Below, piece by piece: positions 18,407-25,481 of a DNA stretch of 64,000 bases (position 1 is its first letter; each line of letters starts with the position of its first letter). A program made the translations under genes and the position numbers. This DNA is from Shewanella mangrovi. Its GTDB lineage: Bacteria > Pseudomonadota > Gammaproteobacteria > Enterobacterales > Shewanellaceae. The stretch lies in assembly GCF_000753795.1 (NCBI RefSeq), contig NZ_JPEO01000001.1, positions 1 to 64,000 on the forward strand, in the 5' to 3' direction. The notes beneath the pieces are model-generated. The model did not search any database, was not told the origin of the DNA, and saw nothing but the letters and a program-made list of their open reading frames with translations.

Positions 18407-18646
18407 AGGTTGCAGCACCTTATTACGACAGAGACAAATTTCAGCACAATCGTATTAGCTTAGAACAGCAGTCAGCAACTTGGGAATGTTTTTCAGCGGA
18501 CCATAGCCACTCTGGGTTGGTATGAAGCGTGAGATGTTGTTCACATTGTTGAGAATCCACGGTATTTGCGATTTTTTTGCCATTTGTTTGCACATTTGCT
18601 CAGTAAAGTGATGTGCAATAGCCAAAGGGCAAATTAGGAGGGATTC

Positions 18647-19396
18647 ATGCTGAAGTTGCACCGATTGCCGTTCGCACTGGCGGTTCTCCTTTGGGTGAGC
18701 GGATGTGCCACAAATAGTGCGATGAATGCGTCTGGCAGTAAACACTATCCGGCGGCAGGAACGCCAATGGAGCAGGCGGAAAATGCCGACCCGAACGATC
18801 CTTATTATGCGGTGATGGCTCCTGAAACAGAGGTGCGTAGACCTCTGCCCACAGGGTCTATTTTTAACGATGATGTGGTGCAAAGTCTGTACATTGAACA
18901 GTCACATTTTCGTGTTGGCGACATCATTTCTATCAAATTGTCTGAATCGACACGCGCCCACAAGAGTGGCAACACGCAACTTAAGAAGAGTACCGATTTT
19001 TCACTGGACCCCATCGATGTTCCCGGCGGCACTCTGAAAATTGCCAATAAAGAGGTCAATCTGGGACTTAACCAAGAGCAGAATTTTGAGGGCGATGGCA
19101 GTGCGAGTCAGAGTAATGATTTTGAAGGGGAAATTACGGTTTCAGTCATGAAGGTGATGAAGAATGACAACCTGTTGGTGCGCGGTGATAAGTGGTTACT
19201 GATCAATAACGGTAAGGAGTTTATTCGACTGACAGGGATTATTCGCGCCAAAGATATTGATGCGGATAACTCTGTGTCATCGACCAAAATCGCTAATGCC
19301 CGTATCGAGTACTCAGGAGATGGTGCACTTGCCGACAGCCAACGTTTAGGTTGGCTAACAGAAAAACTAACTAATCCAAGCATATGGCCATTTTAA
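18647..19396 (+). CDS. FlgH-like L-ring lipoprotein
   Basis: FlgH forms the L-ring of the flagellar rod bushing in the outer membrane. This 249-residue protein has a lipobox ending VSGC (Cys20). It also has the FlgH blocks PTGSIFNDD, FRVGDIISIKLSEST and LINNGKEFIRLTGIIR, and ends with a segment like E. coli FlgH (ARIEYSGDGAL). It is not beside flgI or flgG here, so it is either a second copy or a relocated one. AGGAGGG precedes the ATG. The next gene overlaps its end by 13 bases, so it is translationally coupled to the FlgP/FlgT-like genes. Confidence 0.82.
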   Translation: MLKLHRLPFALAVLLWVSGCATNSAMNASGSKHYPAAGTPMEQAENADPNDPYYAVMAPETEVRRPLPTGSIFNDDVVQSLYIEQSHFRVGDIISIKLSESTRAHKSGNTQLKKSTDFSLDPIDVPGGTLKIANKEVNLGLNQEQNFEGDGSASQSNDFEGEITVSVMKVMKNDNLLVRGDKWLLINNGKEFIRLTGIIRAKDIDADNSVSSTKIANARIEYSGDGALADSQRLGWLTEKLTNPSIWPF

Positions 19397-19839
19397 TCCG
19401 AACGATGCCGCTATTGCTGGCACTTACAATAGCGGGTTGTAGTCTGGAAAAACTGACCACTTATCAGCTGGTGGCGCCGGAAAAATCGCCGGTACTGACA
19501 GCGAAGGGGTATGCGCCGATAAAATCTCAACCAGGGCCTTCAAGCGATCAGAAGTTCGTGCAAGCCATGGAAGCTTCGCGCATGGATGCTTACCGGCGGC
19601 TGGCTGAACAGCTCTATGGTCAGCAGTTGCGTTCTTATACCCGGCTTGAAGGTGAAACTGTTGGCCGTAAGAGTATGGAAGTCAAAGTGCAAGGCGTGGT
19701 ACGCGGGGCGAAAGTCACACATCAGCGAGTGGAAGGTGAGTTTTATACGACTGAGGTCAGCCTTGATACCGCGACACTTGCAACCTTAGGTAGTGTGGAA
19801 AGTAAGCCATTGGAGTCGGAGCACAAATGGTGGTTTTAA
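19384..19839 (+). CDS. flgP: FlgP-like outer-membrane lipoprotein
   Basis: FlgP is a lipoprotein found with polar flagella of Vibrio, Campylobacter and Shewanella, where it forms a disk or supports motility. This 151-residue protein has a lipobox (LTIAGCS, Cys19) and a LPP20-like domain with AMEASRMDAYRRLAEQLYG and the basic VQGVVRGAKV segment. It overlaps the FlgH-like gene by 13 bases at its start and FlgT by 13 at its end, so the three are co-translated. The ATG has no strong ribosome site, in keeping with coupling. Confidence 0.78.
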   Translation: MAILIRTMPLLLALTIAGCSLEKLTTYQLVAPEKSPVLTAKGYAPIKSQPGPSSDQKFVQAMEASRMDAYRRLAEQLYGQQLRSYTRLEGETVGRKSMEVKVQGVVRGAKVTHQRVEGEFYTTEVSLDTATLATLGSVESKPLESEHKWWF

Positions 19840-20987
19840 AACGTTTGTGTTGGTGTTTACTGTTGCCATTACCCGTGTTTGCTGCCTGGTATCAAGGGCA
19901 GGGAATTGCGCCTGTATTGAATGGTGATGAGGAGCAAGCATTAGAACAGGCGACGCGTGCTGCACTGCGTGATGCGATTCTTAATGCTGGTGGCTCGGTG
20001 ACCTTGATGCAGGAAGTTAAAGACGAATCGGTCAGCAGTCGTATTTTTCAGGTTCGCAGTAGTGGCCACATCAATCAGATCCAGAAACTCCAAGAATATA
20101 GTCAGGATAATCGGGTCTCGGTGACGCTGAAAGCCGATATTTGGAGCGATGGTGCTATTTGTGAAAATCAGCATCTCACTTCTAAGTCGCTGGTGATGGT
20201 GCCTTTTATCCTCGCGGATAAGGCGCATGCTCGTTATGGCGGTTTGGATGAGTTTGCTGACGAGCTAACCCATCGCCTATTCAGTGAATTTGATAAAGCG
20301 AAGGCAGATTTCCTTGCTAAAACCTTACTGGATGCCCCCATCGGGATCGATCCAGATCGTATGTCGGATGAAGATAAACGCCAGTTGCAGTATCTCTCTG
20401 AGCAAAGCAAAACCCAATATATCGTGATGGGCAAAATTAACGATCTGTCCATCGGCAAACTTGAAGGTGGCTTGCTTAGTAGTGATCAGCTAGTCAGGGA
20501 GTTTGGCATCGCCTTATATCTTATTGATGGTGTGTCTGGGCTTCCCATTATTAAAAAGGATTACCACAGCCGCACGGTGTGGCCATTTGCCTTCAACGAA
20601 ACGCTCAGCAGTCGCAGTGACCAACTCTGGCTATCCGATTATGGCCTTGAAATTAAGCGGGTTATGCGAGAAGCCGTGGACGACTTAAGTGCACTTTTAG
20701 TATGCGCCAGACCAAAATCACGGATTATTCGAGTCGGCGCCAATACGGTTGAAGTGGCCATAGGCGCCCGCCAAGGGATCAAGACAGGGGATATTTTTAA
20801 GCTGCAATATCAGTTTAACTATTTCGACGAGCAAGGGGTGAAATACGCCAACTATAGTGATGAGGCCGTTGAGTTTGAGGTCGTCAAAGTTTATCCGGAT
20901 CACAGCCAGCTACTGCCGGTGAATAGTGAAATGCCTCTGGGTATTCAGATCCGGGATATTGTGCAGCTAGATAGTTTTTGGGAGTAA
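19827..20987 (+). CDS. flgT: Flagellar H-ring assembly protein FlgT
   Basis: FlgT forms the H-ring around the LP rings and is needed for T-ring (MotX/MotY) assembly in sodium-driven polar flagella. The 386-residue protein has a signal peptide (about 1-19, ending PVFA). Next comes an N-terminal domain with AAWYQGQG and EQALEQATRAALRDAIL, a TolB-like middle and a C-terminal beta domain (SRIIRVGANTVEVAIGARQGI, about 297-317). GGAG lies five bases before the ATG. Together with MotX it suggests the sodium-type motor accessory rings are present. It is coupled to FlgP. Confidence 0.83.
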   Translation: MVVLKRLCWCLLLPLPVFAAWYQGQGIAPVLNGDEEQALEQATRAALRDAILNAGGSVTLMQEVKDESVSSRIFQVRSSGHINQIQKLQEYSQDNRVSVTLKADIWSDGAICENQHLTSKSLVMVPFILADKAHARYGGLDEFADELTHRLFSEFDKAKADFLAKTLLDAPIGIDPDRMSDEDKRQLQYLSEQSKTQYIVMGKINDLSIGKLEGGLLSSDQLVREFGIALYLIDGVSGLPIIKKDYHSRTVWPFAFNETLSSRSDQLWLSDYGLEIKRVMREAVDDLSALLVCARPKSRIIRVGANTVEVAIGARQGIKTGDIFKLQYQFNYFDEQGVKYANYSDEAVEFEVVKVYPDHSQLLPVNSEMPLGIQIRDIVQLDSFWE

Positions 20988-20995
20988 GTTAGCCA

Positions 20996-21649
20996 ATGGA
21001 AATCTCGAATGCGCTAGGCTCGTTATGGAATTCGCTCCCGTCCTTCAATACAGAAAGTGATAGTAGCAGCGGCATTTCCTCCTCAATCGACACTATGTTT
21101 GGTTCAGCCGTGCAGCAGGCGATGGATAATGTATCGACAGAGACTAATAGTGCCAGCGCACAGGGTGATAGTGACGATAGTTCTGCCGCATTTTCGCTAT
21201 TCAGTGACAGCCTTGCATCAGAGCTGATGAATGCGTTCTACCAGGCAAAAATCAGCAGCAGTATTACGGGAGATGCGGATAATACTGTTGATGATTCCGA
21301 AGCATCAGCAACTACAAGTAGCGGGACAGTGTCAGCTGCGGCAACTGATAGTGGTAGTGAGTTAAAAGCATTTGCTGAAGGTAACGATTTTTCAATGTGG
21401 GATGCGCTTGATGTCATTAATCCGTTGCAACATATCCCGCTGCTGAACTACTACTACCGAGATTTGACTGGGGATGACATAGGTTATGTAGCGAATGTCA
21501 CTGGCGGCACTTTGTTTGGTGGCGCCTTAGGCGCGTTAGGATCTCTTGCTGAAATAGGTTTTACTCGAGTGGCCGGAGAAACGCCGCTCGATTTTGTCAC
21601 TCATCAAGTGGAAAACCTCGAGAGCGATGAGCTATCGGCGGGCAAGTAG
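20996..21649 (+). CDS. Unknown Ser/Asp-rich protein in the flagellar accessory cluster
   Basis: I do not recognise a named family. Residues 1-125 are low-complexity, rich in Ser, Asp, Ala and Thr. Residues about 140-190 are conserved-looking: WDALDVINPLQHIPLLNYYY, followed by DLTGDDIGYVANVTGG and a Gly/Ala hydrophobic patch. I recall a similar INPLQHIP block in uncharacterised proteins of flagellar loci, but am not certain. No signal peptide is evident. It starts 8 bases after flgT, so is likely co-transcribed. Its last 46 bases overlap the end of the convergent response-regulator gene, so both 3' ends are coding on both strands. Confidence 0.72.
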   Translation: MEISNALGSLWNSLPSFNTESDSSSGISSSIDTMFGSAVQQAMDNVSTETNSASAQGDSDDSSAAFSLFSDSLASELMNAFYQAKISSSITGDADNTVDDSEASATTSSGTVSAAATDSGSELKAFAEGNDFSMWDALDVINPLQHIPLLNYYYRDLTGDDIGYVANVTGGTLFGGALGALGSLAEIGFTRVAGETPLDFVTHQVENLESDELSAGK

Positions 21650-22332
21650 ATAACTGCGGGGCCAATATAGCGATAGCCAACGCCGTAAATTGACTCAATA
21701 TTTTCTTGGTCAGGCAGCATGGTATTAAGCTTTTTCCGCAACTTTTTTATATGGCTATCGATAGTTCGCTCTGACACCACACGAAAATCGCCGTAACTGG
21801 AGCTCATCAGTTGATTGCGTGAGTATATTCTGCCGGGGTTTTTCACCAGAGTATGCAGCATGGCAAATTCGATTTTGGTTAGCTCAACTTGAGTTTGTTG
21901 CCAGACAATCCGGTATCGAGCATGATCAATTGTCAGTTGCTGTGGAAGATGGCGCTGCGGCCATTCTCCGTGACTTCTTCGTAGTAGCGCTTGCGATTTG
22001 GCCACCACTTCTCGTGGGCTAAAGGGTTTACAAACATAATCGTCAGCACCACAACCCAGCCCCTTAAGACGCGCCTCTTCGTCGGATAACGCACTGAGTA
22101 TCATGATCGGCACGCTAGAAACACTGCGAATTTCGGCACAGATACTATATCCATCCTGGCCGGGCAGATTGACATCCAATAGCAGTAAATCGTAATTGGC
22201 TTGCTGAAAGCTGCCAACGGCTAAATCCCCGTGCGCAACATGTGTGATGAGCATGTTTGCCGCCTGAAAATAGTCGATTAGCAATGCTGCTATTCGATAT
22301 TCGTCTTCCACGACCAGAACGTGATACGGCAT
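21604..22332 (-). CDS. BaeR-like OmpR-family response regulator
   Basis: A two-domain regulator of 242 residues. The receiver domain (1-120) carries the phosphorylated Asp53 in LLLLDVNLPGQDG. The winged-helix DNA-binding domain (about 135-225) has FRVVSERTIDSHIKKLRKK. The blocks GADDYVCKPFSPREVVA and the recognition-helix region resemble BaeR, the envelope-stress regulator of E. coli. The start is one base after the stop of the kinase gene, so the two are tightly coupled. The C-terminus extends about 15 residues past the winged helix and overlaps the convergent gene. Confidence 0.87.
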   Translation of the reverse strand: MPYHVLVVEDEYRIAALLIDYFQAANMLITHVAHGDLAVGSFQQANYDLLLLDVNLPGQDGYSICAEIRSVSSVPIMILSALSDEEARLKGLGCGADDYVCKPFSPREVVAKSQALLRRSHGEWPQRHLPQQLTIDHARYRIVWQQTQVELTKIEFAMLHTLVKNPGRIYSRNQLMSSSYGDFRVVSERTIDSHIKKLRKKLNTMLPDQENIESIYGVGYRYIGPAVIYLPADSSSLSRFST

Positions 22333-22333
22333 C

Positions 22334-23137
22334 TCAATAGCCTAAGTATGGCAGACTGATGGTGACACCTAAGCCTCCCAAGCTCGATTGGCTGAAATTA
22401 ACCGAGCCATTGAGCTGCTGCACCATTTGCTTGACGCCCCATAATCCCAGTCCTTTTCCATCTTGGGTATGGGTAGCGGAATGTGTTCTGAAATGAGCAC
22501 GAGCCAATAAGGGCAGTTCGTGTAAACTGACCCCCGGGCTGCTGTCTTGCCAAATGAGTTCACATTGACCTGTATCGTCGGCACGCTTGAGCTGTATATC
22601 GATAGTGCCGGGACTTTTCGTGTATTTGATACTGTTACTGAGCAGGTTTTGCATGATGCGCTTTAGTGGCGTGATATCAGCATCGACCCAAAGATGAGGT
22701 TGAATATGCATTCGCAAAGTGAGTCCGGTTTGAGTCGCGACACGATAAAATTGTGACTGTTGGCGTGAGATAAAACCAGACAGCGAAATAGGGTGTTGTT
22801 GCCGAGTCTCTTCATTGGACGGTTCGAATGTGTTCAGTAAGGTGTTCATCTGGTCAAGTTCACCCAGCATTGAACTTATGACAGCAGGAGTCCATTGATG
22901 AATACCATCTTGCAGTGCCTCTAATTCACCTTTCAACACCGTCAGAGGTAATTTCAAATCATGCAGTAGCATCTGACGCAGCGCATTCTCTGCCGCAATG
23001 ATGGTGGCGCTTTCTCGATATCCGCTTGGGAAATGAGGGACGACTGCTGCAACAAATGCGGGAGATCTGTTCATATGGCCAAATTCAGTTAATAAAGGTG
23101 TGGCAGACCAATAAGCTTTGGCACTACAGCCATACAT
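22334..23137 (-). CDS. BaeS-like histidine kinase lacking sensor and membrane segments
   Basis: The kinase core is complete: dimerisation/phosphoacceptor helix with His59 in LLHDLKLPLTVLKGELEAL, N-box QNLLSNSIKYT, and the G boxes SSPGVS and GKGLGLWG. The spacing and the GELEALQDG block resemble BaeS. However, there are no transmembrane segments, periplasmic sensor or HAMP domain: only about 50 unremarkable residues precede the phosphoacceptor helix. The start is uncertain: ATG at 23137 or 23074 are possible, both with weak ribosome sites. It may be a soluble kinase or a gene that has lost its 5' part. It is coupled to the response regulator downstream and lies behind two tiny peptide genes on the same strand. 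Confidence 0.8.
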   Translation of the reverse strand: MYGCSAKAYWSATPLLTEFGHMNRSPAFVAAVVPHFPSGYRESATIIAAENALRQMLLHDLKLPLTVLKGELEALQDGIHQWTPAVISSMLGELDQMNTLLNTFEPSNEETRQQHPISLSGFISRQQSQFYRVATQTGLTLRMHIQPHLWVDADITPLKRIMQNLLSNSIKYTKSPGTIDIQLKRADDTGQCELIWQDSSPGVSLHELPLLARAHFRTHSATHTQDGKGLGLWGVKQMVQQLNGSVNFSQSSLGGLGVTISLPYLGY

Positions 23138-23224
23138 TAACTAAATGGTAGCGGGCACAGGGCGCAATGCAATTCAGGAAAAGTTAGTTTGTGTAAAGAA
23201 TGTGTAAGTTTGAAGAAATTGAGT

Positions 23225-23251
23225 AACACATTGATACATGTGTTTTTTTTT
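23225..23251 (+). terminator. Intrinsic-terminator-like hairpin on the plus strand without a matching gene
   Basis: AACACAT-TGATAC-ATGTGTT followed by nine T residues in all. It points rightwards, opposite to the kinase and peptide genes around it, so it would end an unannotated antisense transcript if it works at all. Confidence 0.4.
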
Positions 23252-23332
23252 GGAGAGTGTGTAATCTAATTTGTAGCCCCTGATCGGGGAAAGCATCGGA
23301 ATCTCAGACAGGTGTTACCTGAAAGGAAGGGA

Positions 23333-23413
23333 TTATTTGCTGTTCTGTTTTACTGCTTGTTTACGGTTTTTTTGCAGATACAAGTGATAGTAGTTTTGCA
23401 TGCCGTAGATCAT
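23333..23413 (-). CDS. 26-residue small protein, member 2 of a tandem peptide pair
   Basis: Begins MIYGMQNYYHLYL and continues with a basic tail (QKNRKQAVKQNSK). TAAGGAG lies seven to eight bases before the ATG. The first ten residues repeat the pattern of the neighbouring 55-residue protein (M-[IV]-Y-G-[MV]-Q-N-[YF]-Y), so the two are paralogs. No family is known to me. The gene is only 23 bases after the stop of its paralog and must share its transcript. Aromatic-rich N-terminus plus basic tail could favour membrane-surface or nucleic-acid contact; that is inference. Confidence 0.72.
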   Translation of the reverse strand: MIYGMQNYYHLYLQKNRKQAVKQNSK

Positions 23414-23436
23414 AGTGTGTCTCCTTAATTGTTAGA

Positions 23437-23604
23437 TTAGCAAGTGGCAACGTTTGAGGTTGCGAATGCTGGTACTGTTACATTTTTCGCACTTACCGTT
23501 GGCTTGTTTTCAGCTTTTGCAGCAATAGTTGCATTTGCTTTAACCGCCTTACGATTAGGGCGTTCGTAGTACATGTAGTAGAAGTTTTGTACTCCGTATA
23601 CCAT
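23437..23604 (-). CDS. 55-residue small protein, member 1 of a tandem peptide pair
   Basis: Begins MVYGVQNFYYMYYERPNRK, then an Ala/Lys/Thr-rich middle and an end at NVATC (final Cys). AAAGGAGA lies about six bases before the ATG, and a promoter with a perfect TATAAT lies 43 bases upstream of the ATG. It shares the M-[IV]-Y-G-[MV]-Q-N-[YF]-Y start and following NRK(x)AVK with the 26-residue paralog downstream. No signal peptide. I do not recognise the family. Paralogy, ribosome site and promoter together make it a real gene. Confidence 0.8.
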   Translation of the reverse strand: MVYGVQNFYYMYYERPNRKAVKANATIAAKAENKPTVSAKNVTVPAFATSNVATC

Positions 23605-23646
23605 GTCGTTTCTCCTTTCTGTAAGTTAATTTCTTTTGATGGTGTA

Positions 23647-23675
23647 ATTATAGGCATATACGTGAACTCACGCAA
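23647..23675 (-). promoter_or_regulatory. Strong sigma-70 promoter of the peptide pair with internal palindrome
   Basis: On the minus strand TTGCGT (23675-23670), 17-base spacer, then perfect TATAAT (23652-23647). The spacer contains CGTGA-GT-TCACG (palindrome 23661-23672), a likely repressor site between -35 and -10. Confidence 0.7.
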
Positions 23676-23910
23676 TGTTTTTCTGTAAAAAAATTACATA
23701 ACGGTAATTTTTTAATAACTTATTGTTTTTAAATGATATTTATTCATTTTTGATAGGTGATTCCACATTTTACACGATTTTTTGCTTTTATTTTTTGTCC
23801 TAAAGCTACATAAATTGCCTAAAAAACGAGCTTAATCTGTATTTTTGTAATTGTATTACATATAGGGTGAGTTTGGATTTACTCACTACTGCACTTCCTT
23901 GATTAACATT

Positions 23911-23940
23911 GGTTGACAAATAATAAGTTAACCTTATCAT
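23911..23940 (+). promoter_or_regulatory. marR-emrAB promoter with overlapping MarR-type operator
   Basis: TTGACA (23913-23918), 16-base spacer, TATCAT (23935-23940). An imperfect inverted repeat GGTTGAC-N9-GTTAACC (23911-23933) spans the -35 and spacer, the usual site for autorepression by a MarR protein. Autoregulation is inferred. Confidence 0.65.
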
Positions 23941-23973
23941 TCTTCGCTCACACCGTTATTGAGAGACCGAGAT

Positions 23974-24405
23974 ATGGCACAACAGTCAGTAGGCTACCTG
24001 ATGGTAGATATTTTGCGGTTGCTGCGGCGGGAATTTCAGACTCATGAGTTGGCAACTGACATTGGCATCACACTGGCTCAAGCACGGGCTTTAAAGTGTG
24101 TCGCTATGCATCCAGGTATACGGCAAGTTGAAGTGGCTGAACTGATGGAAATAAAGCCAATGAGTTTAGTGCCAGTACTCGATCATCTGGTAGCGCTCTC
24201 TCTGTTGGAACGCCGTAAAGACCCTAATGACCGTCGCGCTCATGGTCTATTTATTACCGAGAAAGGCAATGGCCAGCTTATCGAAATAAAAGCCATCGTT
24301 GACGATATCTGGGATGCTGCAGCTTCAGGCCTTGCCGAGACTGATATCGCCATTTTTAAACATGTGCTTGAGACCCTCCACTCTAATCTTTCATTAAAAA
24401 AATAG
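23974..24405 (+). CDS. MarR-family transcriptional regulator
   Basis: A 143-residue winged-helix dimeric regulator. The DNA-binding part has the MarR pattern VEVAELMEIKPMSLVPVLDHLVAL (recognition region) followed by the wing with KDPNDRRAHGLFIT. Such proteins release DNA when they bind phenolic or drug-like ligands. I chose the ATG at 23974; a TTG five codons earlier is in frame. The gene is immediately upstream of emrA/emrB homologs with only 5 bases between, so it probably represses its own efflux operon through the inverted repeat in its promoter. Confidence 0.88.
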   Translation: MAQQSVGYLMVDILRLLRREFQTHELATDIGITLAQARALKCVAMHPGIRQVEVAELMEIKPMSLVPVLDHLVALSLLERRKDPNDRRAHGLFITEKGNGQLIEIKAIVDDIWDAAASGLAETDIAIFKHVLETLHSNLSLKK

Positions 24406-24410
24406 CTTTT

Positions 24411-25475
24411 ATGAATCAACACACAGAGAAAGCGCTTAACACCAGCGCAAATGGCAAGCCAAAATTGCGTGTAAAACGCCTGTTATTGCTAGTGGTGCTA
24501 CCTATATTGATTGTCGCTGCTGCTATTGTTGTCTACCTGATGGGCGGCCGTTATGTCGAAACCGACAATGCCTATGTAAAAGCGGATATGTCGCTGATTG
24601 GTGCCGATATTGCTGGCACTGTGGTGCAAGTAGCGGTCAAAGATAACCAACATGTCGAGGCGGGGCAGTTGTTGTTTAAAGTCGATGCTCAGCCTTATCA
24701 GATTGCCCTCGCGCAAGCGCAAGCAAATTTAAACGACACGGTTAGTTTGTTAAAAGCGCTAAAAGCTAACTATTACGCTAAACAAGCCAGCATTGCCGCG
24801 GCGCAGAATGAATTGGCGTATTTGCAGCGTGAGCAGCAACGCAAACAAGATTTGTTGAAGCAACATTATGTATCGGAATCTGACTATGATGCTGCGCGCC
24901 AAGATACGGTGCAGGAGAAGATGCAGATCAGCACCTTGATGGCAGAGCTAAAGCTGGCTGAAGAGGGCTTGGGCGGAGATGTTAATCAGCCTATTGAACA
25001 AAATCCTAAATATCTTAAGGCCAAGGCGTCACTAGCAAAGGCAGAGTATGATCTCAGCCGCGTAACTGTGGTGTCACCAACTTCTGGTGTTGTTACCCAT
25101 GTTATTGAATTGGGCGAGTATCTTGCTCCCGGTAAGAGTGCTTTGATGTTGGTTGCTGATAAGTCTTTATGGGTTGAAGCTAACTTTACCGAAAAAGATC
25201 TGACGCATGTGAATGTTGGTCAACCTGTTGAAATTCATGTGGACTACCAGCCAGATCTCGTCTGGCATGGTGAAGTGGCAAGTATGAGTCCAGCAACTGG
25301 CTCTGAGTTTGCGGTAATTCCAGCACAAAATGCCACAGGAAACTGGGTGAAGGTGGCGCAACGTTTACCCATTCGTATTCATATCGATGACAATCCGCAC
25401 GCCCCCCGATTGCGAGCAGGTTTGAGTGCCGACGTGACCATTGATACAGGTCATCGACGTTCGCTCCATTGGTGA
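24411..25475 (+). CDS. HlyD/EmrA-family membrane fusion protein
   Basis: Periplasmic adaptor of a tripartite drug efflux pump. After a basic cytoplasmic N-terminus there is one membrane helix (about 24-45), then the biotinyl-lipoyl half-motif YVETDNAYVKAD. A coiled-coil hairpin follows (about 95-190), then the second lipoyl half and beta-barrel domain with SPTSGVVTHV. Residue total 354. It joins the MFS transporter encoded 6 bases downstream to a TolC-like channel, not present in the window. MarR-EmrA-EmrB order is classical. Confidence 0.92.
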   Translation: MNQHTEKALNTSANGKPKLRVKRLLLLVVLPILIVAAAIVVYLMGGRYVETDNAYVKADMSLIGADIAGTVVQVAVKDNQHVEAGQLLFKVDAQPYQIALAQAQANLNDTVSLLKALKANYYAKQASIAAAQNELAYLQREQQRKQDLLKQHYVSESDYDAARQDTVQEKMQISTLMAELKLAEEGLGGDVNQPIEQNPKYLKAKASLAKAEYDLSRVTVVSPTSGVVTHVIELGEYLAPGKSALMLVADKSLWVEANFTEKDLTHVNVGQPVEIHVDYQPDLVWHGEVASMSPATGSEFAVIPAQNATGNWVKVAQRLPIRIHIDDNPHAPRLRAGLSADVTIDTGHRRSLHW

Positions 25476-25481
25476 TGACGC

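Larger units (their letters stand above)
23605..23973. other. Divergent intergenic region, peptide pair to marR
   Basis: AT-rich, about 370 bases, no gene seen. Holds the minus-strand promoter of the peptide pair at the left and the marR promoter/operator at the right. Confidence 0.75.

Noticed and set aside
18604..18628. Sigma-28 promoter in front of the FlgH-like gene (TAAAGTG ... GCCAAAGG)
   Set aside because: Spacer and -10 deviate, and the start site would fall on the ribosome binding site.
23138..23332. Degenerate sensor domain of the BaeS-like kinase
   Set aside because: I found no stretch in any frame resembling a membrane helix or HAMP segment; the possibility remains only as a question in the findings.
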